From Phaeospirillum tilakii (GTDB lineage: Bacteria; Pseudomonadota; Alphaproteobacteria; Rhodospirillales; Magnetospirillaceae): a DNA stretch of 64,000 bases. The notes under the pieces were generated by a model. The model was not told the origin of the DNA. It saw only the letters and a program-made list of their open reading frames with translations, and did not search any database. A program made the translations under genes and the position numbers. The stretch is taken from positions 124,001 to 188,000 of the forward strand of contig NZ_JBHUIY010000001.1 in NCBI RefSeq assembly GCF_042683125.1, written 5' to 3'. Of the stretch, positions 50,474 to 59,897 are shown piece by piece. Numbering within the stretch: the first letter of the stretch is position 1; the number at the start of each line of letters is the position of its first letter.

Positions 50474-51631
50474 ATGGATTTGTCCCTTCTGCTGACCAAC
50501 GTGCTGCATGGCGTGTGGTACTACGTGGTGATCTTCCTGGTGATCATCACCGTGGTGGTGTTCGTCCACGAGTTGGGGCATTACCTGGTGGCGCGGGCCA
50601 ACGGGGTGCGGGTCGAGGTGTTCTCGATCGGCTTCGGCCCGGAATTGTGGGGCTGGAACACCAGGACCGGCACCCGCTGGCGGGTGGCGCTGTTCCCGCT
50701 CGGCGGTTATGTCCGCTTCTTCGGCGACGCCGACGCCGCCTCGGCCACGCCCGAGCCGCGCGAGCTGACCGAGGAGGAGAAATCCTGGTCGTTCCAGCAC
50801 AAGCGGCTGGGGCAGCGGGCGGCGGTGGTGGCGGCCGGGCCGGCCGCCAATCTGGTGTTCGCGGTGCTGGGTCTGGCCGGGCTGTTCATGGTGCTGGGCC
50901 AGCCGGTGACCGAGCCGGTGGTGGGCGGCGTGTTCCCCGGCACCGCCGCCGAGGCCGCCGGGATCCAGGTCGGCGACCGGGTGGTGGCGATCAACGGCCG
51001 CGCGGTCGAGCGGTTCCAGGACATCCAGCGCATCGTCCGGCTCGAGATCGAGCAGCCGCTCGAACTGACGCTGAAGCGCGGCGACGAGACCCTGACCATC
51101 AGCGCCCGGCCGCGCATCGACCTGCGCAAGGGCCTGTTCGGCGACATGGAAAAGGTGCCGGTGCTCGGCGTGTCGGCCAATCCGGCCAGCACCCGGGTGA
51201 TCCATCACGGCCCGATTTCGGCGCTGGGCGAATCCCTGTCCGAAACCGGGGCGATGGTGCGGGCCACCTTCGTCGGCATCGGCCAGATGATCAGCGGCAC
51301 CCGCAATTCCGACGAACTGGGCGGGCCGATCCGCATCGCCAAGGGGGCGGGCGAGGCGGCCCAGCTCGGCCTGTCGAGCGTGATCTACTACACCATCCTG
51401 CTGTCGCTGAATCTTGGTCTGATCAACCTTTTTCCTATCCCGGTTCTCGATGGCGGCCACCTTCTTTTCTATGCCGTGGAGGCGATCCTTGGCCGGCCTC
51501 TTGGCGAGCGCGCCCAAGAATATGGTTTTCGAATCGGGCTGTTTCTGGTATTGGCCTTAATGATCTTCGCGACCCGCAATGACATTGTGGCCTTGCCGGT
51601 CTGGGACGCGGTCGTTCGGCTGTTCTCGTGA
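50474..51631 (+). CDS. rseP: RIP site-2 metalloprotease RseP
   Basis: 385 residues. The zinc motif VVVFVHELGHYLVARANG lies in the first helix, one PDZ-like region spans about residues 150-220 (EAAGIQVGDRVVAINGRAVE), and the C-terminal NLFPIPVLDGGHLLFY carries the third zinc ligand. RseP cuts anti-sigma factors and leftover signal peptides within the inner membrane. Only one PDZ copy is evident by eye, as is usual in alphaproteobacteria, where E. coli has two. Confidence 0.95.
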   Translation: MDLSLLLTNVLHGVWYYVVIFLVIITVVVFVHELGHYLVARANGVRVEVFSIGFGPELWGWNTRTGTRWRVALFPLGGYVRFFGDADAASATPEPRELTEEEKSWSFQHKRLGQRAAVVAAGPAANLVFAVLGLAGLFMVLGQPVTEPVVGGVFPGTAAEAAGIQVGDRVVAINGRAVERFQDIQRIVRLEIEQPLELTLKRGDETLTISARPRIDLRKGLFGDMEKVPVLGVSANPASTRVIHHGPISALGESLSETGAMVRATFVGIGQMISGTRNSDELGGPIRIAKGAGEAAQLGLSSVIYYTILLSLNLGLINLFPIPVLDGGHLLFYAVEAILGRPLGERAQEYGFRIGLFLVLALMIFATRNDIVALPVWDAVVRLFS

Positions 51632-51674
51632 CCCCACGCCGGGGCGGAGCATTGGGCTGGCAAGGGAGACACCG

Positions 51675-53948
51675 ATGGGCGTAAGGCTGTGGACCGGGGT
51701 GGTGGCGGGCCTGGTGATGGTCTCGGCCGCGGGCCCCGTCTGGGCCCAGGCGTCCGGCCAGATCCGCTCGGTGGTGGTGCAGGGCACCCAGCGCATCGAA
51801 GTGGATAGCGTCCGTTCCTACATGACCCTGACCGAGGGCGATCCATTCGATCCCGAGCGGATCGACCGGTCGCTGAAGGCGCTGTATGACACCGGCCTGT
51901 TCGCCGACGTCACCATCCGCCAGGACGGCGACACCCTGGTGGTGCGGGTGGTCGAAAACCCGATCATCAACCGCATCGCCTTCGAGGGGAACCGCAAGCT
52001 CAAGCAGGACCAGCTCTTGTCCGAGGTCCAGCTCAAGCCGCGCACGGTCTACACCCGCACCAAGGTCCAGGCCGACGTCAAGCGCATCCTCGACCTCTAC
52101 CGCCGCAACGGCCGTTTCGCCGCGACGGTCGAGCCGAAGATCATCCAGCTCGAACAGAACCGCGTCGATCTGGTCTACGAGATCAGCGAGGGCCAGCCGA
52201 CCTACGTCCGCCGCATCGCCTTCGTCGGCAACCGCCGCTATGCCGAGGACAATCTGCGCGAGGTGTTGCAGACCAAGGAGGAACGCTGGTACCGCTTCCT
52301 CAGCTCGGACGACACCTACGATCCCGATCGCGTCACCTATGACCGCGAGCTGCTGCGCCGCTTCTATCTGAAGCGCGGCTATGCCGATTTCCGCGTCGCC
52401 TCGGCGATCGCCGAACTGACCCCCGACCGCGAGGGGTTCTTCATCACCTACACCCTCGACGAGGGCGAACGGTACAAGTTCGGCAAATCGACCATCACCA
52501 GCAGCCTGCGCGACCTCAAGGTCGAGGACCTCCAGCCGCTGGTGGTCAGCCAGGAAGGCGACTGGTACAACGCCGATCAGGTCGAGGACATCGTCCAGAA
52601 GCTGACCGACGCGATCGGCACCAAGGGCTACGCCTTCGTCGATGTGCGGCCGCAGGTCAACCGCAACCGCGACACCAAGATCATCGATGTCACCTACGAC
52701 ATCCAGGAAGGCCCCCGGGTGTTCGTCGAGCGGATCGACATCAACGGCAACGTCCGCACCCTCGACAAGGTGATCCGGCGCGAGTTCCGGCTGGTCGAGG
52801 GCGACGCCTTCAACACCGCCAAGCTGCGCCGCTCGCGCGAGCGGCTGAAGGACCTCAATTTCTTCGAGAAGGCCGAGGTCACCAACGTTCCGTCCGACAC
52901 CGCGCCCGACCGCACCGTGATCAAGGTCGACGTGCAGGAGAAATCGACCGGCGAACTGAGCTTCGGCGTCGGCTGGTCGAGCCAGATCGGCCCGCTGCTC
53001 GAAGCCTCGATCCGCGAGCGCAACCTGCTCGGCCGTGGCCAGGACGTCACCCTGTCCGGCACGCTGGCCGCCAGCCGGTCCCAGCTCAATTTCTCGTTCA
53101 CCGAGCCCTATTTCCTCGATCACGACATCGCCGCCGGCTTCGACCTGTTCGCGGTGGTGCGCGAGAACGAAACCAGCAGCTCGTACAATTCCCGCACCAT
53201 CGGCGGCGACACCCGGATGGCCTACGCCATCAACGACCACCTGCGTCAGGACTGGAAATACACCCTGAAGCAGGACAAGGTGACCAACGTCGATTCGACC
53301 TCGCCCTACATCCTGGAACAGCTCGGCTCGCGCGTCACCTCGTCGGTTTCCACCGGCCTGACCTACGATCAGCGCGACAGCCGGATCGACCCGGGCGAGG
53401 GCTATTTCCTCCGCAGCTCGGCCGAATTCGCCGGCCTTGGCGGCGATGCCCGTTACGTCCGCGGCATGCTGTCGGGCGGTCAGTACTTCACCCTGGCCGA
53501 CAAGGTGGTGCTGGCGCTGACCACCACCAACGGCTACATCGCCGGCCTGGGCCAGAAGGTGCGGATCACCGACCGCTTCTTCGTCGGCGGCGACAGCCTG
53601 CGCGGCTTCGCCACCGGCGGCGTCGGTCCGCGCGACAAGAACACCGGCGACGCGCTGGGCGGGGTGTGGATGGCCACCGGCAGCGCCCAGGTCCGTTTCC
53701 CGCTCGGCCTGCCCGAGGAATTCGGCGTCACCGGCGAGGCCTTCACCGATGTCGGCACCGTCGGCCCGACCGACGTCAACGACAGTTCGGGGGTGGAGCA
53801 GTCGAGTGCGATGCGGATGTCGATCGGCGTCGGCGTCGGCTGGAAGTCGCCGATGGGGCCGTTGACCCTCGATTTCGGCATCCCGCTGATGAAGGAAAAC
53901 TACGACAAGAAGGAACTGATCAAGTTCAACTTCGGCACCAAATTCTGA
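51675..53948 (+). CDS. bamA: Outer membrane protein assembly factor BamA
   Basis: 757 residues with a signal peptide ending at VWAQA (about residue 26). Five POTRA repeats span about residues 30-425, starting IRSVVVQGTQRIEVDSVRSY, and the 16-stranded barrel ends in FNFGTKF, a proper C-terminal aromatic. The barrel has VGGDSLRGFATGGVGPRD with the conserved VRGF-like loop (LRGF). BamA folds outer-membrane proteins. ATG 51675 follows AGGGAGACACCG. Confidence 0.97.
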   Translation: MGVRLWTGVVAGLVMVSAAGPVWAQASGQIRSVVVQGTQRIEVDSVRSYMTLTEGDPFDPERIDRSLKALYDTGLFADVTIRQDGDTLVVRVVENPIINRIAFEGNRKLKQDQLLSEVQLKPRTVYTRTKVQADVKRILDLYRRNGRFAATVEPKIIQLEQNRVDLVYEISEGQPTYVRRIAFVGNRRYAEDNLREVLQTKEERWYRFLSSDDTYDPDRVTYDRELLRRFYLKRGYADFRVASAIAELTPDREGFFITYTLDEGERYKFGKSTITSSLRDLKVEDLQPLVVSQEGDWYNADQVEDIVQKLTDAIGTKGYAFVDVRPQVNRNRDTKIIDVTYDIQEGPRVFVERIDINGNVRTLDKVIRREFRLVEGDAFNTAKLRRSRERLKDLNFFEKAEVTNVPSDTAPDRTVIKVDVQEKSTGELSFGVGWSSQIGPLLEASIRERNLLGRGQDVTLSGTLAASRSQLNFSFTEPYFLDHDIAAGFDLFAVVRENETSSSYNSRTIGGDTRMAYAINDHLRQDWKYTLKQDKVTNVDSTSPYILEQLGSRVTSSVSTGLTYDQRDSRIDPGEGYFLRSSAEFAGLGGDARYVRGMLSGGQYFTLADKVVLALTTTNGYIAGLGQKVRITDRFFVGGDSLRGFATGGVGPRDKNTGDALGGVWMATGSAQVRFPLGLPEEFGVTGEAFTDVGTVGPTDVNDSSGVEQSSAMRMSIGVGVGWKSPMGPLTLDFGIPLMKENYDKKELIKFNFGTKF

Positions 53949-53992
53949 TCCCGGCCGGGGCCGAACGCCCCGGCGGATCGCGGCGGATACCC

Positions 53993-54646
53993 ATGGCGGC
54001 AATGACCAACAGACTTGGATCGGGGCCGGGCACCCCGCCGGCGCCGCGTCGCGCGGCGGCCTGGCTGGTGCTGGCGGCGGCGCTGTTGCTGACCGGCCCG
54101 GGCCGGGCGGCCGAGGGGGCGCCGGCCGCCGCCCCGGTGCCGCCGGTTTCGATCATCATCGTCGACGTCCAGCAGGCCCAGCGCGAGTCCCAGGCCGGCA
54201 AGGCGCTGATCGGTCAGCGCGACCGCTATCAGCAGAGCTTCCAGGCCGATTTCAACGCCGCCCGCCAGCGGCTGGAGGCCAGCGATCAGGCGCTGGCCCG
54301 CCAGAAGGGGACGATGTCGCAGGAGGCCTACGACCAGAAGGTCAAGGAACTCGAACAGCAGGTGGTGGCGTTCCAGCGCCGCACCCAGCTTGCGGTGCGC
54401 GCCCTCGAGAAATCGAGCGAGGCCGCCGCCGCCGAACTGACCAACGCCATCCTCAGCGCCACCGGCGAGATCGCCAGCGAACGCGGTGCCGCCCTGGTGC
54501 TGCCCAAGCAGCAGGTGGTGCTGCACGAGCCGAGCATGGACATCACCGCCCAGGTGATCGAACGGGTCAACCGCCGCCTGCCCAGCATCACGTTTCCTGA
54601 GCCGGTGGTGGAGGAGTCCGCGCCGGCCAAATCGGGGAGAAAATAG
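53993..54646 (+). CDS. skp: OmpH/Skp-family periplasmic chaperone
   Basis: 217 residues from the ATG at 53993; an inner ATG at 54002 is an alternative. The signal peptide is long, with hydrophobic AAWLVLAAALLLTGPGRA. VSIIIVDVQQAQRESQAGKA begins the core, followed by two long coiled-coil helices (about residues 75-150). Skp holds unfolded outer-membrane proteins for BamA, encoded just upstream. The C-terminus is proline-rich. Confidence 0.9.
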   Translation: MAAMTNRLGSGPGTPPAPRRAAAWLVLAAALLLTGPGRAAEGAPAAAPVPPVSIIIVDVQQAQRESQAGKALIGQRDRYQQSFQADFNAARQRLEASDQALARQKGTMSQEAYDQKVKELEQQVVAFQRRTQLAVRALEKSSEAAAAELTNAILSATGEIASERGAALVLPKQQVVLHEPSMDITAQVIERVNRRLPSITFPEPVVEESAPAKSGRK

Positions 54647-54652
54647 CCGCCC

Positions 54653-55675
54653 ATGGCCGATTCACGTTTCTTTACCGTCGCCGGGCCGTTCACCCTGGCC
54701 GAGCTGGCGAAGATCGCCGGCGCCACCCCGGCCGGGACCGTCGATCTGGACGCGCGCTACACCGACGTCGCCCCGCTCGACCATGCCGCGCGCGATCAGG
54801 TGTCGTTCCTCGACAACCGCAAATATTTCACCGCGTTCCTCGCCAGCCAGGCCGGTGTCTGCATCGTCGCTCCGGCGATGGTCGACAAGGCCCCGGCCGG
54901 GATGGCGCTGCTGGTGGCGGCCGATCCCTATCGCGCCTATGCCCGCGTCGCCCAGGCGTTCTACCCCGCCGCCACGGTCGAGCCGTGGCGGGCGCCGACC
55001 GCCTGGATCGATCCCGACGCCCGCATCGGCGAGCCCTGCCGGATCGAGCCCGGCGCGGTGATCGGCGCCCGGGCCGAGATCGGCCCCGGTTGTGTGATCG
55101 GCGCCAACGCGGTGATCGGCGAGGGGGTGGTGATCGGTGCCGGCAGCCGGATCGGCGCCCATGTCAGCCTGTCGCATGCCCTGGTCGGCCGGGGGGTGAC
55201 GATCCAGCCCGGCGCCCGCATCGGTCAGGACGGGTTCGGCTTCGCGATGGGGCCGGAAGGCTGCCTCAAGGTGCCGCAGCTCGGCCGGGTGATCATCGGC
55301 GACGCGGTCGAAATCGGCGCCAACACCACCATCGCCCGTGGCGCCGGCCCCGATACGGTGATCGGCGACGGCTGCATGATAGACAACCTGGTTCAGATTG
55401 GGCACAACGTCCATCTGGGGCGCGGTTGCGTGATCGTCGCCCAGGTCGGCATTTCCGGCTCGACCCATTTCGGCGATTTCGTCGCCGCCGGGGGACAGGC
55501 GGGCATCACCGGCCATCTGCATATCGGCAGCGGCGCCCGTCTCGCCGCCCAGGCCGGGGTGATGCGCGACGTCGCCCCGGGCGAGACCGTCGGCGGCGCG
55601 CCGGCGGTGCCGATGGCGGAATGGCTGCGGGCGTCGGCGATGATCGGGCGGATGGCGCGGCGCAAGCCGGGCTGA
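54653..55675 (+). CDS. lpxD: UDP-3-O-acylglucosamine N-acyltransferase
   Basis: 340 residues. LpxD adds the second 3-hydroxyacyl chain in lipid A synthesis. An N-terminal uridine-binding domain leads to a left-handed beta-helix built of hexapeptide repeats (IGEPCRIEPGAVIGARAEIG and onward). The catalytic His lies in NLVQIGHNVHLGRG. The gene starts 6 bp after skp. Confidence 0.97.
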   Translation: MADSRFFTVAGPFTLAELAKIAGATPAGTVDLDARYTDVAPLDHAARDQVSFLDNRKYFTAFLASQAGVCIVAPAMVDKAPAGMALLVAADPYRAYARVAQAFYPAATVEPWRAPTAWIDPDARIGEPCRIEPGAVIGARAEIGPGCVIGANAVIGEGVVIGAGSRIGAHVSLSHALVGRGVTIQPGARIGQDGFGFAMGPEGCLKVPQLGRVIIGDAVEIGANTTIARGAGPDTVIGDGCMIDNLVQIGHNVHLGRGCVIVAQVGISGSTHFGDFVAAGGQAGITGHLHIGSGARLAAQAGVMRDVAPGETVGGAPAVPMAEWLRASAMIGRMARRKPG

Positions 55676-55747
55676 CGCCCCGGCCGCGCCCGGCGCGGCG
55701 GCCGGGCGCCGGCCGGCCAGAAAGGACAGACAAGGCAGGGAACAGAT

Positions 55748-56212
55748 ATGGACAGCACCGTTACCGACCGCGGCAAGGTCATCGACATCAACCGGATCCT
55801 GCAAATGATCCCCCACCGCTATCCTTTCCTGCTGGTGGATCGGGTGGTCGATGTCATCGCTGGCGAAAGCGCGGTCGGCATCAAGAACGTCACCATCAAC
55901 GAGCCGTTTTTCCAGGGCCATTTCCCCTCGCGCCCGGTGTTCCCCGGGGTGCTGATCATCGAGGCGATGGCCCAGACCGCCGCGGTGCTGGTGGTCGAGA
56001 CGCTCGGCCCGTCGGCGGAGGGCAAGCTGGTCTATTTCATGAGCGTCGATACCTGCCGCTTCCGCAAGCCGGTCGGCCCGGGCGACCAGCTGATGATCCA
56101 CGTCTTCAAGGAACGCAGCCGCGGCAACGTCTGGAAGTTCCGTGCCGAGGCCAAGGTCGCCGGCACCCTGGTCGCCGAGGCGACCTATGCCGCCATGATC
56201 CTGGACGAATAA
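55748..56212 (+). CDS. fabZ: 3-hydroxyacyl-ACP dehydratase FabZ
   Basis: 154 residues. FabZ removes water from 3-hydroxyacyl-ACP in fatty acid synthesis and balances the pool that lipid A enzymes use. The hotdog-fold motif MIPHRYPFLLVDRV with the catalytic His, and FFQGHFPSRPVFPGVLIIEA with the Glu, are intact. AGGGAACAGAT precedes the ATG at 55748. The stop overlaps the lpxA start by one base. Confidence 0.97.
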   Translation: MDSTVTDRGKVIDINRILQMIPHRYPFLLVDRVVDVIAGESAVGIKNVTINEPFFQGHFPSRPVFPGVLIIEAMAQTAAVLVVETLGPSAEGKLVYFMSVDTCRFRKPVGPGDQLMIHVFKERSRGNVWKFRAEAKVAGTLVAEATYAAMILDE

Positions 56213-57012
56213 TGACCGAGATCCATCCTTCCGCGGTGGTCGATCCCGCCGCCCAGATCGCCGATACCGTCCGGATCGGCCCGTTCTGCGTGGTCGGCCC
56301 CGACGTCGTGCTCGACGACGAGGTCGAACTGCTGTCCCATGTGGTGGTCGCCGGCCGCACCCGGATCGGCGCCCGCTCGCGGGTGTTCCCGTTCGCCTCG
56401 ATCGGCCACCGCCCGCAGGACCTCAAATACAAGGGCGAGCCCTCGACGCTGGAGATCGGCACCGACGCCCAGATCCGCGAGCACGTCACCATCAATCCCG
56501 GCACCGAGGGCGGCGGGATGATCACCCGCGTCGGCAATCACTGCCTGCTGATGGCGAGCGCCCACGTCGCCCATGATTGCCAGGTCGGCGACCATGTGAT
56601 CATGGCCAACAACGCCACCCTGGCCGGCCATGTCACCGTCGGCGAGTACGCGTTTCTCGGCGGGCTGTCGGCGGTGCATCAGTTCGTCCGCATCGGCAAG
56701 CACGCGATGATCGGCGGCATGACCGGGGTCGAGGCCGACGTGATCCCGTTCGGGATGGTGATCGGCAACCGCGCCTATCTCAACGGGCTCAACATCGTCG
56801 GGCTCAAGCGGCGCGGCTTCTCGCGCGATGACATCCACACCCTGCGCAACGCCTACCGCCTGCTGTTCGCCCCCGAGGGGACGTTGCAGGAGCGGCTCAG
56901 CGACGTCGAGGAGCAGTTCCACGCCAATCCGGTGGTGATGGAGATCATCGCCTTCATCCGCTCCGATACCTCGCGCTCGCTCAGCACCCCCCGTTTCGGC
57001 GACGCTAGCTGA
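56212..57012 (+). CDS. lpxA: UDP-N-acetylglucosamine acyltransferase
   Basis: 266 residues, the first enzyme of lipid A synthesis. The hexapeptide helix begins IHPSAVVDPAAQIADTVRIG, and the catalytic His is in ASAHVAHDCQVGDHV. The C-terminal helical part reads GLKRRGFSRDDIHTLRNAYR. The ATG overlaps the fabZ stop (TAATG). Confidence 0.98.
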   Translation: MTEIHPSAVVDPAAQIADTVRIGPFCVVGPDVVLDDEVELLSHVVVAGRTRIGARSRVFPFASIGHRPQDLKYKGEPSTLEIGTDAQIREHVTINPGTEGGGMITRVGNHCLLMASAHVAHDCQVGDHVIMANNATLAGHVTVGEYAFLGGLSAVHQFVRIGKHAMIGGMTGVEADVIPFGMVIGNRAYLNGLNIVGLKRRGFSRDDIHTLRNAYRLLFAPEGTLQERLSDVEEQFHANPVVMEIIAFIRSDTSRSLSTPRFGDAS

Positions 57013-57013
57013 T

Positions 57014-57121
57014 CGCAGGGCTCCGCCCTGCACCCGCCAAGGGCCGAAGGCCCCTGGACCCCTTTGATTATCGATGGGATCCAAGGGCCTTCGGCCCTTG
57101 GCGGGTGTGGGCGGAGCCCAC
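57014..57121. repeat. Type A pair inside the lipid A operon
   Basis: The forward arm is 57014-57062 (CAGGGCTCCGCCCTG, ACCCGCC, AAGGGCCGAAGGCCC, GGACCC) and the reverse arm is 57076-57121 (GGATCC, AAGGGCCTTCGGCCCTT, GGCGGGT, GTGGGCGGAGCCCACG). The spacer is only 13 bp, so the two arms can fold into one large stem. It lies between lpxA and lpxI, which run in the same direction. Confidence 0.85.
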
Positions 57122-57142
57122 GTTTGAAAGGACACAACACCG

Positions 57143-57970
57143 GTGAGCGAGCGTTCGACCCTGGGGATCATCGCCGGCGGCGGGATGCTGCCCGGTCTGG
57201 TGGCGGCGGCCTGCCGGTCCGAGGGGCGGCCGGCGCATCTGCTGGCGTTGTCGGGCCATGCCGATCCGGCGGTGATCGCGGCGGCCGGGCTGCCGGTGGA
57301 TTGGATCCGGCTGGGCGAGGCTGGCACCGGCTTTGCGCATCTGCGCCGGGCCGGGGTGGCCGAGGTGGTGATGGTCGGGCCGGTGCGGCGGCCCTCGCTG
57401 GCCGAACTGGCGCCCGACTGGCGCACCGCCCGTTTCTTCGCCCGGGTCGGGCTGAAGGCGCTGGGCGATGACGGCCTGCTGCGGGCGGTGGTGGGCGAGA
57501 TCGAGAGCGAAGGGTTCCGCGTCGTCGGGGTCGATCAGGTGCTGGAAGGCTGTCTGGCCGAGGCCGGGCGGCAGGCCGGGCCGGCGCCGGACGAGCAGGC
57601 CGAGGCCGACATCGCCCGGGGGGTGGTGGTGGCCCGCGCCCTCGGCGCGGTCGATGTCGGGCAGTCGGTGGTGGTGCAGCAGGGGCTGGTGCTGGGGGTC
57701 GAGGCGATCGAGGGCACCGACCGGCTGCTGGCCCGCTGCGGCGAGTTGGCGCGCGCGGGGGTCGGCGGGGTGCTGGTCAAGCTGAAGAAGCCGGGGCAGG
57801 AGCGGCGGGTCGATCTGCCGGCGATCGGGGTCCGCACCGTCGAGGCCGCCGCCGCCGCCGGGCTGCGCGGCATCGCGGTCGAGGCCGGCGGCGCGCTGGT
57901 GCTGGGCCGGGCCGAGGTCGCCGCCGCCGCCGAGCGGCTCGGGCTGTTCGTGGTGGGGATCACGCCATGA
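57143..57970 (+). CDS. lpxI: UDP-2,3-diacylglucosamine diphosphatase LpxI
   Basis: 275 residues from a GTG at 57143. LpxI splits UDP-2,3-diacylglucosamine to lipid X and UMP and replaces LpxH in alphaproteobacteria. Family signatures are LGIIAGGGMLPGLVAAACRS, VMVGPVRRPSLAEL, LLRAVVGEIESEGFRVVGVD and TDRLLARCGELAR. AAAGGA is 10 bp upstream. The stop overlaps lpxB (ATGA). Confidence 0.95.
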   Translation: MSERSTLGIIAGGGMLPGLVAAACRSEGRPAHLLALSGHADPAVIAAAGLPVDWIRLGEAGTGFAHLRRAGVAEVVMVGPVRRPSLAELAPDWRTARFFARVGLKALGDDGLLRAVVGEIESEGFRVVGVDQVLEGCLAEAGRQAGPAPDEQAEADIARGVVVARALGAVDVGQSVVVQQGLVLGVEAIEGTDRLLARCGELARAGVGGVLVKLKKPGQERRVDLPAIGVRTVEAAAAAGLRGIAVEAGGALVLGRAEVAAAAERLGLFVVGITP

Positions 57971-59130
57971 GCGAACCCCCGCTGATCTATCTGATTGCCG
58001 GGGAGCCGTCGGGCGACCTGCTGGGGGCGCGGCTGATGGCGGCGCTGACCCGCCAGAGCGGCGGCCGGGTCCGCTTCGCCGGCATCGGTGGCGAGGAAAT
58101 GCGCGCCGCCGGGCTGCAATCCCTGTTTCCGATGGCCGATCTCAGCGTGATGGGGCTGGTCGAGGTGCTGCCGCGCCTGCCGCGCATCCTCAAGCGCCTG
58201 CGCCAGACCTTCGCCGACATCGAGGCCCGCGCTCCGGCGGCGGTGGTCACGATCGATTCCTGGGGCTTCTGCGGCCGGATCCAGGCCGGGCTGAAACAGC
58301 GCGGGTTGCCCTGCCGCCGCATCCATTACGTCGCGCCGATGGTGTGGGCGTGGAAGGCCGGGCGGGCGCGCACCCTGGCCGGCTGCCTCGACCTGCTGCT
58401 GACCCTGCTGCCCGACGAGCCGGTCTGGTTCGAGAAGGAAGGGCTGCGCGCGGTCCATGTCGGCCATCCGGTGATCGAGGGCGCGGCGGGGCAGGGTGAC
58501 GCCGCCGCCTTCCGCGCCGCGCACGGTTTCGCCCCGGAGCAGAAATTGCTGTGCCTGCTGCCCGGCAGCCGGCGGTCGGAGACCTCGCGCCTGCTGCCGG
58601 TGTTCGGCGCCACCGTCGCCCGTCTCGCCGCCAGCCATCCCGGGCTCGGTCTGGTGGTGCCGACGGTCGAGACCGTCGCCGCCGCCGTCGAAGCCGCCAC
58701 CCGCGACTGGGCGCTGCCGGTGCGGATCGTCCATGGCCGCGCGGAACGCTACGCCGCCTTCGCCGCCAGTTCGGCGGCGCTGGCGGCCTCCGGCACCGTG
58801 GCGCTGGAATTGGCGATGGCCCGGGTGCCGAGTGTGATCGCCTACCGGGTGTCGCCGCTGTCGGCCTTCGTCGCCACCCGCTTCCTCGGCCTCGATCTGC
58901 GCTTCGTCTCGCTGGTCAACATCCTCGCCGGGCGCGAGGTGATGCCGGAGCGGTTGCAGGAGGCCTGTACCCCGGACAAGCTGCATGCGGCGGTCGGCCA
59001 GTTGCTCGACGATCCGGCGGCGGTGGCGGCCCAGCGCGAGGGAGCGGCACTGGCGTTGGGACGGCTCGGGCTGGGGAGTGGGGCCTCGCCCAGCGATCGC
59101 GCCGCCGAGGCGATCCTCGCGGCACTCTGA
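57967..59130 (+). CDS. lpxB: Lipid-A-disaccharide synthase
   Basis: 387 residues. LpxB joins lipid X to UDP-2,3-diacylglucosamine. It starts with LIYLIAGEPSGDLLGARLMA, the GT19 signature, and has PRLPRILKRLRQTFADIEAR, YVAPMVWAWKAGRARTLA and KLLCLLPGSRRSETSRLLPV. It closes the block; a type B element follows. Confidence 0.98.
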   Translation: MSEPPLIYLIAGEPSGDLLGARLMAALTRQSGGRVRFAGIGGEEMRAAGLQSLFPMADLSVMGLVEVLPRLPRILKRLRQTFADIEARAPAAVVTIDSWGFCGRIQAGLKQRGLPCRRIHYVAPMVWAWKAGRARTLAGCLDLLLTLLPDEPVWFEKEGLRAVHVGHPVIEGAAGQGDAAAFRAAHGFAPEQKLLCLLPGSRRSETSRLLPVFGATVARLAASHPGLGLVVPTVETVAAAVEAATRDWALPVRIVHGRAERYAAFAASSAALAASGTVALELAMARVPSVIAYRVSPLSAFVATRFLGLDLRFVSLVNILAGREVMPERLQEACTPDKLHAAVGQLLDDPAAVAAQREGAALALGRLGLGSGASPSDRAAEAILAAL

Positions 59131-59143
59131 CGCTCCGTTATTG

Positions 59144-59266
59144 GGCTATCGCCCAAACCCATTTGGGGCGATGCCCCAAACCCCCTTTGATTTTATTGAT
59201 AAAACAAGGGGAGGTCTGGAGGCGCCAGCCTCCAGGCGGGGCCGGGGCGGCAGCCCCGCAGGGGGG
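59144..59266. repeat. Type B intergenic element, complete
   Basis: GGGCTATCGCCC, AACCCATTT, GGGGCGATGCCCC, AAACCCCCTT, the AT-rich linker TGATTTTATTGATAAAAC, AAGGGGAGG, CTGGAGGCGCCAGCCTCCAG, then GGGGCCGGGGCGGCAGCCCC. The CCCCCTT/AAGGGG arms flank the linker as at 28748. It lies between convergent lpxB and the rluE-like gene and probably ends both transcripts. Confidence 0.8.
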
Positions 59267-59268
59267 GG

Positions 59269-59814
59269 TCACGGGAGTCTGCGCCATTCGCCGGGCGCGA
59301 GGCCGGCCAGGGTCCAGTCGCCGATCGCCCAGCGGATCAGGCGCAGGGTGGGGAAGCCGACCGCGGCGGTCATCCGCCGGACCTGGCGGTTGCGGCCCTC
59401 GCGCAGGGTCAGTTCGATCCAACTGGTGGGAATCGCCGCGCGGTAGCGGATTGGCGGGGTGCGTGGCCACAGTCCTTCCGGCTCGGCGATGCGGCGGGCG
59501 CCGGCCGGGCGGGTCGGGCCGTCCTTCAGCATCACCCCCTGGCGCAGCGCGGCCAGCGCCGCTTCGGTCGGGAGACCCTCGACCTGGGCCCAGTAGGTCT
59601 TGGCCATCTTGGCGCGCGGATCGGCGATCCGGGCGGTGGCGGCGCCGCCCTCGCTCAGCACCAGCAATCCCTCGGAATCGCGGTCGAGCCGGCCGGCGGG
59701 GTAGAAATCCGGCTGGTCGATGTAATCCTTCAGCGTCGCCCGGCCACCGTCGCGATCGGTGAACTGGCACAGCACGTCGTAAGGTTTGTTGAACAGGATC
59801 AGGCGGGGGGGCAT
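59269..59814 (-). CDS. RluE/RsuA-family 23S/16S rRNA pseudouridine synthase
   Basis: 181 residues from the ATG at 59814. The start RLILFNKPYDVLCQFTDRDG, the catalytic segment YPAGRLDRDSEGLLVLSEGG with the Asp, and LREGRNRQVRRMTAAVGFPT are typical. RluE of E. coli modifies U2457 of 23S rRNA; the short length without an S4 domain favours RluE over RsuA. Confidence 0.9.
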   Translation of the reverse strand: MPPRLILFNKPYDVLCQFTDRDGGRATLKDYIDQPDFYPAGRLDRDSEGLLVLSEGGAATARIADPRAKMAKTYWAQVEGLPTEAALAALRQGVMLKDGPTRPAGARRIAEPEGLWPRTPPIRYRAAIPTSWIELTLREGRNRQVRRMTAAVGFPTLRLIRWAIGDWTLAGLAPGEWRRLP

Positions 59815-59897
59815 GGCGCCTCGTTGATTTGCTGCCGGTTCCATTTGGCGGGAAACGGCTCTAGAGTGGCCGCCTTGTTCATTCCTCGGAGTTTCGC

